Made by a program: the position numbers and the translations under genes
Notes under the pieces: generated by a model
What the model was told of the DNA's origin: nothing
Databases searched by the model: none
What the model saw: the letters and a program-made list of their open reading frames with translations, nothing else
Assembly (NCBI GenBank): GCA_022828595.1
Contig: JAKGHH010000008.1
Coordinates: forward strand, 1,176,728-1,240,727
Source of the DNA: Nelumbo lutea
Lineage: Eukaryota; Streptophyta; Magnoliopsida; Proteales; Nelumbonaceae
Reading direction: 5' to 3'
DNA length: 64,000 bases
Shown here: positions 1 through 11,887 of the stretch, in pieces
Layout of the letters: each line of letters starts with the position of its first letter
Numbering within the stretch: the stretch's first letter is position 1

Positions 1-414
1 TGAAAGAACCTGAGCAGTTCTTTCAAGGGTCCGAGAAGTGGTAGCACCCAAAATCTAACAAAATGACCTGAGAGACCATAAAATCCAATAAACATAGATT
101 TTCTTATGTTTAAACCCAAACGAAGGATGCGCGTAAATTCCTCCAATATTGCCGGAAATTTTTACCGGGAAATTTAAAATACCGACAGATGCGCCAGAAT
201 TCGACCAAATGAGGCTGTGATGACCAGAAAGGTACAAAATCGAAAGAAAACAAAAAAAGAAAAGAAAATGAAGCAAGAACACGAAACAGAAGGGATCATA
301 AATGTAGTAACGAACGCTGGGGGGTGGGAGTTCGGCTATGAATTTCGAATCTTTCTGACTCGCAAACAAAAATGTAACGGCCAGCGTTGGGTTTAACATG
401 TTTCAATTGTTACA
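1..414. other. Left edge, unassigned
   Basis: No recognisable gene. The minus strand reads as a pyrimidine-rich leader followed by an open stretch of about 114 codons that runs toward the left edge. It could be a 5' untranslated or first-exon region of a leftward gene outside the window, but no protein family is recognisable and I do not call a gene. Confidence 0.2.
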
Positions 415-562
415 GGATCTGCTACTTACACCTGGCGCCTCACACGCACATCCTACCATGCATTGGGAGCATCTTCCATTCTTAACAATTATTATTCACG
501 GGAAATGTTCTCAATGCACGGTGGATGTACATGTGAGGCGCCCATTAGTGAGAAGCAGATCC
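415..562. mobile_element. MITE, family A, copy 1
   Basis: Foldback element. The left arm begins GGATCTGCTACTTACA and the right arm, reverse-complemented, begins GGATCTGCTTCTCACT. A second inner pair (GGCGCCTCACACGCACATCC and its complement) deepens the hairpin. A close relative lies at 2376-2526 and a decayed one around 40425-40480. No coding capacity. Confidence 0.7.
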
Positions 563-1890
563 CGCCCCGTTTCGATTTCCCTCGCGCACGGCGCCCCACA
601 AGTGCCCCATACGGGAGATATCCCCAGTACACGGTTGGGATGTGCTGTAGCGCACTTGCGGGGCGCAGATGTAAAGTCCACACTTGAGTCAGTTGTGAAA
701 GCAATATGTTCAGATAACCGGATCGGAATGAACCGAGGAGATGTCATGCATCAGAGATTGAACCGGAGTCGAATTGGAGGTCGAACCATACTGATATGTA
801 TGTACATAATATAATATATAAATATGCACAATTATATCATATATTCATAATAATATTAAGTATATACATATACTCAATTATATAATTATATTATGTTATA
901 AGCCTATAACATTTTTATTTTAATTTCAATTCTTTTATATTAAAATTCAGATTTGAGGCCCAAAAAGGGTTTTTTGTCAAAAAAAAAATGTGGGGCAAGG
1001 TGCCTTAGGAATTGGGATCATGTGATCTTGAAAAGACCCAAAATAAATAAATAAATATATATATATATATAAAAGAAAAACTAAGGGTTTTTTTCGTTTT
1101 AAGATAATGTTTCGTTGATAATTATGGTGAATGAATAGCATCATAGTTGGCATGGATGAGAGTTTTAAGACACTATGGCATTATACGAGGGAACACATAA
1201 GAAAACCTAGTACTCTGACCTCTACGGCAATGGGGTGAGTTCGATGAGGGTTTTGTAAATTCTATACCTTATTTGTCTTTCTAAACCTTTCAACCCGTAC
1301 TTTCCCAAAAAACCCATAGTGGGTTGGGTTTTTAGAATCCAAACCTTACCCACACATGAAAACGCAAAACCCTCTCTGACGCTACCTTCCCCACATTCAA
1401 GGATAGGACATGTTGGATTTAGAACCCGTATCTAATTTTCTATTATTTATTGTCATATACAAGCAATAAATAATAAAATAACACAAGTAAACAATAAAGT
1501 TTCCAATTAATTGATTAAGACATATAGAAAGCACATGAAGTATCAATTATCTTTCACATAAAATTCAAAAATATTACTAAATTCAACACTTGATACATAA
1601 ATTTTTTATGCTTTCCTATAATATGTGGTCGGATCTAGCCTAACACTGTACCTTACTCATACCCATATGGGTTATAGAATATATAATCCTAAAACCTGTC
1701 CCCACCCCAAAACCCATCATTCAAGCAAAAGTAAAAGGAAAAAAAAAAAAACACCCCATCGGGTAGGGTAGGAGCAGGTACCCACTAGATAGGGTAGAAA
1801 TTGCCATCCCCTACTTGCCCAATGAGTGAGCCAATTGGCTAGCGCTTCTACTAATGTAGTTGAAGGATTTGGATATCCATTTCAAAGATT
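563..1890. other. Intergenic, AT-rich, no gene seen
   Basis: Apart from the foldback at 590-667, this holds AT-rich low-complexity DNA (about 800-1080, with an AT dinucleotide run near 1054-1070) and a stretch near 1745-1810 with GGGTAGGGTA-type wording typical of degenerate plant MITEs. I see no coding exon. Confidence 0.5.
590..667. repeat. Short GC-rich foldback related to MITE family A
   Basis: Arms GCGCCCCACAAGTGC (591-605) and GCACTTGCGGGGCGC (652-666) are inverted with one mismatch around a short loop. The GCGCC core and neighbouring wording resemble the element just upstream, so this is probably a nested or duplicated relative. Confidence 0.5.
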
Positions 1891-2845
1891 ACATGTGGAC
1901 AATGTCAAGTATGGTGTTTTCCTTATGGATGGTAGATGATAATACTCAAAGCATCTCACTCTGCAGATAGGATTAGTTTAACAAAATAACTATTCAATAG
2001 GTTGTGGAATCAATAATAACCCTCCACATTAGTCATAAAAATACATAGGAGCTATAGCCATTCAACCTTTTAGAGAGCCACGTGTATCTTGCCATTGACA
2101 TGGAGCATTATCAAATTAGCATTGGTTTCATAGCTTGTTATCTAACTAAAATGTTTAGCAAATCCAAACTCCCCAACTCGACCACCGCATGGATCACACT
2201 TAATTTGGAGACAACTTCACATCATAGATGGATGGGGCTCTAGCTTCTGCATCTTCCACCGAGGAATACAAATCAGGGGCTTCTTTAAGACGATATGTGG
2301 ACAATGTCAAAGTTGGTGTTTCCTTGTAGATGTTAGATTGGATTTGGGTGAAAACATTCAAAGCATCCGATTCTGGAGAGGAACGGGATCTGCTCCTCAC
2401 ATGCACATCCACTGTGTATTGGGGACATCTCCCATGAATAATAATTCATAAATACATGAGATATTCCCAATGCATGGTATGATGTGCGTGTGAGGCGCCC
2501 TGTGTGAGGAGCAGATCCAGTCTCCTCTGTAGATAGGATTAGCTAGACACAATAACTGTTTAGAAGGTTGTGGAACTAGTAATAGCACTCCACATTAGTC
2601 ATAAAAATACATACGACCTATAATCATTGGACATTTTAGTGTGGGCCATGTGTATTTTGTCATTGGAGTGGAACATTATCAAATTATCATTGGTTTCATA
2701 GCATGTTACATAGCTAAAGTGTTCAGCTAATCCAAATTTCCCAACTCCACCACCACATGGGTCACATTTAGAGACAACCAATACAGATATATCTAGCCTC
2801 TTCATCTTCCACTAGGAACACAAATTAGGGGTTTCTTAAACCACC
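1891..2845. repeat. Imperfect tandem duplication, two copies of about 400 bp
   Basis: Copy A runs from about 1891 to 2292 and copy B from about 2293 to 2845. They share long collinear stretches (for example CTCCACATTAGTCATAAAAA in both) with many substitutions, so the duplication is old. Copy B is longer only because it carries the MITE at 2376-2526. No coding exon is recognisable in either copy. Confidence 0.75.
2376..2526. mobile_element. MITE, family A, copy 2
   Basis: Terminal arms contain GGATCTGCTCCTCACA on the left and its exact complement on the right. The element lies between two CTG triplets (2373-2375 and 2527-2529), a plausible 3-bp target duplication. The paralogous site in copy A of the surrounding duplication (about 1962-1970) has no insert, so the occupied and empty sites can be compared within the window. 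Confidence 0.75.
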
Positions 2846-4740
2846 AATATGAAACGTTGGTGACTTATGATAATACAAACCTACAAACCAAACCATATGA
2901 AAATGGTGGAAAGTTAAAATTAGCATCACAATGTTGTGCTCGATAGCCTTACCTAACATGGGTGAATTAGGTATAGCTTAGAAATGTTAAATCAAATCTG
3001 AACTCTTTGACTATTAACGAATCAAGCTCAAACCGGTCCCCTGAAACTGAATCTAAACCTTTTGACACTAGGGGTCAAGATGCATAAGAATAATAAACTT
3101 AGTAGTTTAGTTCAACAATTAATCAAGATGTCACTCAACGATTAACAGGATTTTTAAACAAGAGATCAGCAAATATACAGACAAATAAACAGTATGACAG
3201 CAGGAGCTGCAATGGTTACCAACCAACAAATAATAACAGCAATAACATTGATTGCTAACAATATAATATAAGTTGAAAAAAATAGACTAGATAAATATTG
3301 CAGGCTGCTATTTGGTTGGTGGTTCTAAAGTAAAAAAATATAAATGTTGAAAGTAACTAGACTATAGGAGTTAAATGATCAATTGAAAATAAATAAATGA
3401 TAAAATTAAATTGTAATATATATAATAACCTGCTAGAGAGAGGACCATCCACTAATAGTAGCATAGATAATAATAATGTATTACATGATGATAGTTGAGA
3501 TGATGATCAACTATCCAAAATAATCAACTTGAGATTCAAGTAGTCATTAGTTGCTACCGGAATACCAATGATAGATCTAGCTATAAAAAATGTAAATAAA
3601 GTTGAATAATAAATGAACAATAAAAATAAGCAATTATAAAAAAAGGTAAATCAACTAGGTTAAATGGTTACCAATTGGGAGATGGTAAAATGAAACCCAA
3701 ACTGCAGAACCAGATAGTTAGTGTAGTTAAAGCTAGTAGGGTTAGCAGCTCAATAACTACACTAATTAAATGGTCATATATCTTGTAGATCCAAACAAAG
3801 AAAAACAAAATAAACATAATACCTGCAGGATCTCAAGAACTCAAGTTATTGCAGTTATGGGATTAAGTTAACAGATAAAGATAAGCCACAACACTTGAAG
3901 AAAAGAAGTACAACACACAAGGGGCACATTATTTTTTATAGATGATTGACCAATGGTACTTATGTCCTTTACCTCATATCACCACCGAGGATTTCTATTA
4001 ACCAAACCAACTTGATTTCCCATACACCAATAAAATATTTATGCTAACAAGACTTCATAGGTGTCTGCAACACCTTGATCGTTTGGACTTCATAGATGCC
4101 AATCCAACATTAATTAGCAAGACTTTTGGGTGCCTATAAGATCTTATAGTTGGGGTCCAAAAAGATGTCAAGAAGACCTTAATAGTATTAAGAAGCTTTT
4201 AATAACTATGTGCTTAATGATATTTCTTTATTTCTTTAGCGCATGAACAAGTTTACAAGCAAGATAAGCCTCTAGATAAGCAAATATAGCAATACAAGCA
4301 CAAGCTATTAAGTTGTTAGAGTTCTCAATATATTCTCGACTCAATAAAGTAGAGACCCCCAATAAATGGAAGATATTCTACAAGCTCAAAAGATCCCCAA
4401 CTTTGTTCAACATTGGCACTATTGAAACTCAATGATCCATAAAACAAAAATGACTCTAGCATATTTACTCTCTCTAAAAAACAATCATGTACAATGTGCA
4501 TAATGGATAAATAAGTTGTTTTTTCACATGTGATAGGGAGCAAGTAACCGTTTTCTAACCGTTGAAGGGATTTGTCCTTTTCCTTTATAAACGATTCAAA
4601 TTTCTCCCAACATGTAAGAAAGTTTTCCATGCAAGGCAAATATATTAGAGCCTTCAAATGACCTAATATCTTTAAAGTAATTAAATATTAATGTTGCTAG
4701 TCAACTAGTTGATGAAGTATGAATATTTTTTTGGGTTTCT
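2846..4740. other. Intergenic AT-rich DNA
   Basis: No gene or clear element recognised. A minus-strand open stretch at 4325-4657 (110 codons) has no recognisable family, and its neighbours give no support. Upstream of 4741 is a short insertion-like segment that separates a CTAGTCAAC motif from the inverted repeat of the next element. Confidence 0.4.
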
Positions 4741-5753
4741 AGCGGATAAGGTCAACTTTTTGCCATGAATATTAATAAAAGATAATATTTTTATAAAATA
4801 GTCAAAATATTTTTTTTTTTGAAAAATAGGCAATGACACTGTTCATCATTTTCCTCTGCCATGCATTCCTCTGCTAGAAACCCTATATAACCCCTGTTAA
4901 CTAGAGTCTCAAACGAGAAAAAAAAAATTTAAATAATCAATTTGCTTCTCCTCGTTCCTCCCTCCCCCGTCTGTCTCCCTCTACTGCCGAAACAGAGATC
5001 AAACCAGCCAATCGCCGAGGAAAGGAAGAACACCGCCAATGGTGACGTCAGAGAGAGACCCTACTTCCCAGTTAGTGTTGCTGCCGGACTTCCGGTTTTA
5101 TCAGACGGATGAGGAGTTATTGGGCCTGACTTATCTTTTACCTTTTCAACAGCGTCCATCTATCTCAATAAACCCAATATCTATTTTCACCTCTTAGCAC
5201 CGTTTTGATGCGTTCCAGACCCTTTATATTCAATCAATTCATCAGGTTTTTGTAAATTGAAGTTTTATCACTTTTCCAAAAGTTTAATTGCATATTTGGA
5301 ATACTTGACTTCCTTAAGTACTGTAATAGTAGTTTTACTTTTACAGGAACAAAAAAAAAAAAACACTTTCATGTTCCTATTTCGTGTCATTAAGGTGATG
5401 CTTTGCGGTATTGCGCGTCCATTGTATTTTTTCATTGGAAATCATGAAAAAAAATGTTGAAGGCACGAAAGGCAATGAAATAATAATCTCTTTCTTCACT
5501 CGGCCAGTTTGGTTTGGCTCTTGCTTGGCTATTAGAATGGATAATTCCATTTACCAAAATCTTGATGGATGACTTTCTTTCTAGTGGGATCAGATCCAGT
5601 GTATTTGGATGAATGCAGGGCAGAGGAAGAAGATGAACAGCGCCATTGTCCATCCTTGATTTTTTTTTTTTTTTTGAAGTTACCTTATTTTAGTTATTTT
5701 ATAAAAATAGTATCTTTTATTGATAGTCAGGGCAAAAAGTTGCCTTATCTGCT
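4741..5753. mobile_element. Pack-MULE-like inverted-repeat element carrying host-gene DNA
   Basis: The outer arms are inverted copies of about 70 bp: 4741-4810 begins AGCGGATAAGGTCAACTT and the complement of 5686-5753 begins AGCAGATAAGGCAACTT. Both continue through a shared ATTTTTATAAAATA segment, with roughly 80% identity. Between the arms lies a non-repetitive block with a TATA-like sequence (near 4884), a pyrimidine-rich leader and the first exon of a NAC gene. Long terminal inverted repeats around a host gene fragment are the signature of Pack-MULEs in the Mutator superfamily. No clean target duplication was found: the left flank carries a later insertion of about 35 bp, and CTAGTCAAC occurs just outside both arms. 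There is no transposase, so the element is non-autonomous. Confidence 0.6.
5039..5197 (+). pseudogene. Truncated NAC transcription-factor exon 1 fragment
   Basis: The reading frame from ATG 5039 gives 52 residues. Residues 7-28 match the start of the NAC DNA-binding domain (subdomain A): DP..QL, then FRFY, one residue, TDEELL. The spacing is that of ATAF/RD26-type NAC proteins. Two conserved residues of the usual L-P-P-G-F-R-F-Y motif are changed (LPD instead of PPG) and the usual proline after FRFY is Q. Similarity ends abruptly at about residue 30 and the frame stops at 5195-5197. NAC subdomains B-E are absent, so it cannot make a working factor. It sits inside the inverted-repeat element at 4741-5753, which explains how a 5' gene end came to lie here alone. 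Confidence 0.8.
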
Positions 5754-7149
5754 GGTTGACTAGTCCCAAATAGGACATATTTTGTGCCTCATTGACATAA
5801 TTAGCCACTATATTTAACAATCATATCATTCATGTCACAATTAGTCAATTATGATATTTGGGAGTAGACAACTATGTCTCACTGTTAGGCTAAACTTTCC
5901 TATCAAAACAAGACAATACTTAGAAACCTTGGAAATTCTTATCCAAATGCTTGGGATCTCTTATGGTCCATTGTCAAATGAAAACCTAAGAACTAAACCC
6001 ATTTTAATTGATGGTTTCTAAGGTTGATTATATTAACTTCACCTTGTAGAGTATCTAGACAGTACATAATGCAGCTAATTACATCAATACCCTAAAATAT
6101 AAATACAATTTGGGAACAACATGACATAGTCTTCTCATCGATGAGATGTTGTAGCGTATTGCTTTGAGCAACTTCATAAACATTAAAGTTCTTAGGTAGC
6201 TTTATGCTTGAATTTCTCAAATCTTCCTTAGCTAGAAAGATGTGGTGATGGTGTGGAGATCCTTGAAGCATAGACAACCAACTCAATAAAACTTCCATTA
6301 TTTTTCTTTGATAGCATTCTAACTTCAATACATTGCTGATCTCTTGGCTGCTAAAGCATTGGAACAACAATATCAAAGAAAATTGGAAATTTTTTGAAGA
6401 ACCTTTAAACTCTAATCTTTCTTTCTTCCATGCCATTGACTCCAGAGATGACTTTAGGGGTTCATTTAATGTGATAAATGGAATTTATTATGTAGATTTC
6501 ACTTTTGTGATGGCTCCAAATAATGTTGTCTTGTTTCAATTGAGCACTTGGAGGGATTGCCACTATGGCTATGGCTTTCAACTCAGGGAAAAAAATAGCT
6601 CGTTCAAATGGTTGGTATTTTACATGTCCTTAACCCAGATGATTAAGGGGGTGTTTCACAATATGGATGCTTTTGTTCTTTAAACAAAAACAGCTACAAT
6701 GTCAACAAAAGCAATACAATTTTGCCAATGTGGCAATTGCTTTTATTTTTAAAAACAAAATCAACCATGTTTGTTTAATGCTCTTGTGTTGATCACTAGC
6801 TTTATAGGGAATATGTTCTCCTTCTTCCTTGACCCTATATGATTAAAGGCTCATTTATATGCATTAAATGTGTGTGTGAGAGAGAGAGCATATCAAATTC
6901 ACGAAACACGTCTTATCCCATAACCCCTAATCTCTCTCTCTCTCTCTCTTTTTAGGACATAACCCAAACAAAAGCATGTCCATTACCACATAAACAAATA
7001 AATAACTAAAAGCATGCCCATTTACCCCCAATGAGTTAAAGATGTGTTTTATAGCTTTCTTTAAAGAATGACATCATACTTTGATAGAAATGCCCATGCT
7101 TTTTACCTAAAACCCTACCACCATCTCACATTAGTGCATCTATTTATTA
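5754..7149. other. Intergenic, no gene recognised
   Basis: Open stretches at 6092-6436 (minus) and 6333-6683 (plus) overlap on opposite strands and match no family I recognise. Around 6655-6775 two segments rich in TTTTGTT and AAACAAAA form a weak inverted repeat, possibly a hAT-like MITE without visible target duplication. A TC dinucleotide run lies at about 6933-6948. Confidence 0.4.
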
Positions 7150-7432
7150 TGTCATTTGTTCCATGGGCATTTAGATATGGGTATGTTTCTCAGATAAATG
7201 TTTAATTGAAAAATATTACTTTAAATGTTTATTGTTTTGGTTATTCGGTTGGGCATTTAAAGTAACACCTCATAAAGTTATTTTATACTTCAAATTACAA
7301 TGTTTCAAGTAAGCATTTCATTTTAATAAATGATGGAGCAGAGAAACCAGATTTTGAATGTTCCCCAATGCCTCATGCACATAAGTCCAAATGTTTATGT
7401 TTTTTAATGTTTATTTGATAAACATTTAAATC
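7150..7432. repeat. Dispersed repeat family B, copy 1
   Basis: About 280 bp with a collinear copy in the same orientation at 12019-12306. Shared wording includes TTCCCCAATGCCTCATGCAC, AACACC(T/C)CATAAAGTTA and terminal GATAAAC-type motifs that are palindromic (TTTATC-GATAAA). Probably a MITE; the ends are not sharply defined. Confidence 0.6.
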
Positions 7433-8160
7433 AAACTATGGTTTCATACACAATAAAAGCTAACACCTAAGTGGCGCTGATGTGACATTGTTTTTCCAAT
7501 AAATGCTCACAAAACCAAATATAACCTTAGTTTCTCTTTACTTAAATGAAGCCAATGCTATTACCAAACCACTTTTCATAAACTAATTTTATCTCTTATA
7601 TAGGAAAAAAGCATAAATCTTGAGGGGTAAATACGTAAATAATCAATTTTCAAATATTATTACATTTGGATAATCAAAATGTTCAATAACATTTGAAGGG
7701 TAAAACAGGTAAACTTTAGGTTACACTCAAATCTTGTTTACTTTTCCAAACATCAGAGTTTAATTTTGTGTTTTACCAAACACAACTTACGCAAAAGCCA
7801 AGGTTATTGCTTAGGATTTATCAGAAAAAACAGGGGAGGTTTATAGGATTGTCAGAAAACTCAGAGAGGGTTTTTAACTTTTTATTCCTCATATGTGTTT
7901 GGTACCATTTATGTTTATTTGTTGGTAAAACCAAAAAATGCAATAATTGCAACCGTTTATAACAATTAGACGCCACTTCAGCATAACAGTGAATAAATGC
8001 CTGACGTTCCAAAAACAATTTCTACAAATGGTTGGCACATAAGCCAAAGTTCAATTTCCACATTTTCGGTGTACCAAGAAAAGCAAGAGAGAAAAAAATG
8101 ATGAGATGATGCCTATGTGACACCATCAATAAACGTTTACTGAATAAACGGTACCAAAAT
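7433..8160. other. Intergenic with partial repeat arms
   Basis: Around 7810-7885 there is a single arm-like segment (ATTTATCAGAAAA, CAGGGGAGGTTTATA) related to the terminal inverted repeats of the MULE-like element at 40770-41550. Near 8125-8155 are short AAACGTTTA/AATAAACGG motifs like those of repeat family B. No coding exon seen. Confidence 0.4.
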
Positions 8161-8188
8161 CACCGTGTTCCGAGTAAGTTGAACGACC

Positions 8189-8308
8189 AAACCCTAACCA
8201 GCCGGCCAACAGGCCATTTATAAACGGCTTTGTGGCCTTGTGGGGTGGGTTGGGGAAAAAAAAATTTCCACAAATTACCGTCATTTTGTTCAAAGTTCTA
8301 AAACCCTA
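8189..8308 (+). promoter_or_regulatory. SWA2: SWA2 core promoter with telo-boxes
   Basis: An exact telo-box (AAACCCTAA) lies at 8189-8197 and a second, AAAACCCTA, at 8300-8308. A TATA-like TTATAAA is at 8218-8224. Telo-boxes near the transcription start are a known mark of plant ribosome-biogenesis and translation genes, which fits the SWA2 assignment. The TATA position predicts transcription starting near 8250. The in-frame ATG at 8232 would then lie upstream of the mRNA, which favours ATG 8358 or 8388 for translation. Confidence 0.6.
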
Positions 8309-8357
8309 TGTGACATTCGACGTCTTCTGTTCTGTGGACTTCACTTGCGACAGTTCA

Positions 8358-11300
8358 ATGAACCCTGTAAGAGAGGGTGGAGAGAACATGACGATATCCA
8401 AAACTAAGAAGCATGAGAACCCTGAAGACGTAGAGCTTTTGAAATCGGATGTAGCGTCCTTTGCTTCCTCAATAGGTCTATCTTCTGCAGTTTCGTCTTC
8501 TCTCCCAAATTTTGATTTTGACGACTCGGATTTTCGAAAAACTGGCCCCCTGAAACCTAAAGAAACAGAGAAGACTCCAAAAAACAAACCTACACATGGG
8601 GATAACAAGAAAAAGGAAACGAAAGTGGCCGAGGAAAAGAAGGGGAAAAATGGTGAACGAGCAAAGACAAGGCATCCTCCCTTATCACTTGACCATTATA
8701 AGCCATTTGATCGCTGGAAGCATCTTCCTAAGCTGCCGTTGATGAAGGCAAGTTCTTTGGGGGTTTGGCACGTGGATGCGGATGAATTGGAAGCAAAGGT
8801 AATCGGAAATGAAAGGAAGAGAATTGAGGTAAAGAACGCGGAAGAGCTGAAGAATTTGGTTGCAAAGAAGAAGGAACTTGGGGAAAGGTTGTTGTCACAA
8901 TATACACAGGATTTCGAGACGTCGAGAGGACAGAGTGGGGATATAAAAATGCTCATGGCGACGCAAAGATCGGGAACAGCAATTGACAAGGTCTCTGCTT
9001 TTTCAGTATTGGTAGGAGAAAATCCAATTGCAAACATGAGATCACTTGATGCCCTTCTAGGTAAGATTTGTTTCTTGAGAAGCAAAGGTTCTATATTCTC
9101 TTTGGTTCCACAATTCCAACTTTTATGATAATGTAATGTGGTTTTAGAGGACAAGGGGAAGGCACAGGAGAAACTGGTTTCGGGCAGTGAGAAAAGTGTT
9201 ATTAGTTCATTCACAAACTAGTTACTGGCTCATTCATTGTCAGAAGATATGGTCTGGAATAAGGTAGAATGACTATCTTGTCATTCTGACTTCACTTCTA
9301 AACTAAGAGTATATATTTGCTTCAATTACATCGAAGGGAAAAAAAGAAAGAAAAGAAGCTAGTAATTAGTATCCTGAATTTAATGTGAGGTGGGGAGAAA
9401 CAAATTTTAGTAAGGTTAAAGCTAAGCTACATATGCTAGGTTTTTGTTGATGCTAGTTTTTTTTTTTTTTTCCTTTTAATATTTTGCAAGCTTCTGAAGT
9501 TTTTTTCCTCCTTTTTAATCTGGAACTCATGAGGTATGAAAAATGCATTTGATACTACGAGTTCAACTAATTTGACCAGAAAAGTAATTTATATTAGTTT
9601 ATAGAAAACATATTGTTGTGAGTGCTTTTTGTTTACACCCCAATGTTCATATTTACTGGTCAAATAATAGCAACACATTTGCCTTTTAATCCTTTGTCAT
9701 ATCAACCTCTATTTGTATAATGATTTGCTTACGAAATGGCCTTGACCTTATAAATGCAGCAATGGTGACTTCAATGGTGGGGAAGCGCCATGCATTTTCT
9801 GGATTTGAGGCTTTAAAGGAGTTGTTTTTGTCAAGGTCTGCATTTTTCTTTCTGTTTTGTGGACTGCTTTTTCCTTTGTGTGCTATGCTAATTTTTGCAA
9901 TCTGTTTTAGACTATTCTTTGCAGCTCTTTAGCCTCATTATGGAACTCTAGAATGACAAGAATCATGTGTTTATCTTTGAGGAATACAAATATGATTCTA
10001 TTATTGTTTTACATATCTATGCAATATACCCATAGTTTGTGGTTATAAAAAGTTGATGTCAAAGACATATTTATTATACAATGGACCTTGGGGTTTGATT
10101 TCTTTTATTAGTCTAAGAGATTGGTGAGGCACCTTAGACACTCCAAATCGGATGATTACTATTAGTGGGATCCATAACTGGATCCCCAATAGGAATACAC
10201 CTTCAAGTGTGTAAGCACAGACTGCTGCATACATACAATGCATGGCCTGTATTTACATGCTTGAAGGTGCATTCTTATTGGAGGATCTAGCAGTGGATCC
10301 TGCTAATAGGTAGCCAGCATATTCCTATGCTGTTGCAATGATGAACTTGAAAATAATATAGTTATGAATACATGAGTGTAAAAAATGAAACAAAAACAAG
10401 ATAGTATTTAGTTTTCAACAGTGTTTACCTGGGACATGGCAAGTTTTTGGGTGTTTGGCATGTTATTCGGAAAAATTAATAGCACTGAGACAATAAATAG
10501 GAAAACCTTAGAAAATCAAAGTGTATTGTCTAGTGCCAAGTCTCAGCATGGGTGTCCAAGTCCTATCTTAGCTACTTGCTTGGAATGTTGGAAAGCTAGA
10601 TGATTTCTATTCGTACACTGCGTGTGCACTCTATCTCATCATCCACAGTTTGAGGCAAGCACCTTGATGATATTGCTGAGCATTCATCTAAAGGCTTTGG
10701 GGATTTCCTTGTGTTAGGTGCTAGATTAAGGTCATTAGGTAGTATTCAGATAAAATTTATGTTTCAAGTAATTGCTTGAGTTATATGTTTTCATGCTTTC
10801 TGGTAGGTGACAATTGTTCTTATGTCAAGATGGAAAGATTTTCACTGTTTTCCACATGCTTTTCTCTCGTCTAAGAAGCTATGCTCTTCTTGTTGTTCAT
10901 TTAAAGAGTTCTGTCTGAGTTCATTCCTGTTCTTCTTTATGCCTGTTCTTATGCCCCTGGTACAAGTTAAGTGCTTTACTTGGACAGCAATGTGCTTCTC
11001 AGGATTTATTATTTGATTACCTGCTTTTCTTTTCAGTCTATTACCTGATCGTAAGCTGAAAAACCTCCTTCAGCACCCGCTGAACCATCTTCCTGAATCA
11101 AAAGATGGCTACTCTCTTTTACTTTTCTGGTATTGGGAGGAATGCTTAAAGCAGAGGTATGTTGTAACTAAGGCTCAGTTTGGAAGGAGTACAAATACAA
11201 ATATATAGAGTGCAAAACCTTGCATTTTGTATTATTTTATATGTATTTGCACTCTACATATTTGTATTTGTAGTCCTTCCAAACTGATCCTAACTAACTA

Positions 11301-11843
11301 TTTGCATGACAATTTTTGTTTCCTTTGGAACAATATATGCTAATATGCATGAGCTTCATTATTTATGCACCAATGTTTTAAAACTCAAATCCGACATTGG
11401 ACCTGAAAGCTGACTGGGCCACTGATTCAATAGGGTTGTTCAGCCATCCAGCCCCGTTGGGCCATTCAAAATGCGGAAATTAGAAATCTTTTTGGTTACT
11501 GCTTTGACCACCCTGTCTTTTTTGGGTTTCAAAACATTGGCTTATAAAGAATCCTTAATTTTGCTATGTGTGCTCATGACAACTAATTGGCCTTTTAATG
11601 GTGACTTGCAAATCAATAATATATTGAAAATTCTGGATTTAGATTCTATTCTGTGAATGAATAGTCAGTGCAAAAACATGAATTTCTAGGATTTTATACC
11701 ATAACTGTATGTGCATGGCAAATTCATTGTAGAAGAGTTTAAAGAAGATACAAGTTTTGTTACTCTTTTTCAAGATGCCCTGATGTACATTGTTCTTCTC
11801 TTTCTTTTGACAATACATGAGTTATTGTTGTTGTTGTTGTTAA

Positions 11844-11887
<44 letters not shown>

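Noticed and set aside
4325..4657. 110-codon minus-strand gene
   Set aside because: No recognisable motif, AT-rich intergenic surroundings, and no splice or promoter context.
6092..6683. Two frames of about 115 codons on opposite strands
   Set aside because: They overlap each other and match no known family, so neither can be supported.
8232..8357. ATG at 8232 as the SWA2 start, extending the frame by 42 residues
   Set aside because: It lies within about 15 bases of the TATA-like box at 8218, upstream of any likely mRNA start, and the added residues resemble no SWA2 homologue I know.
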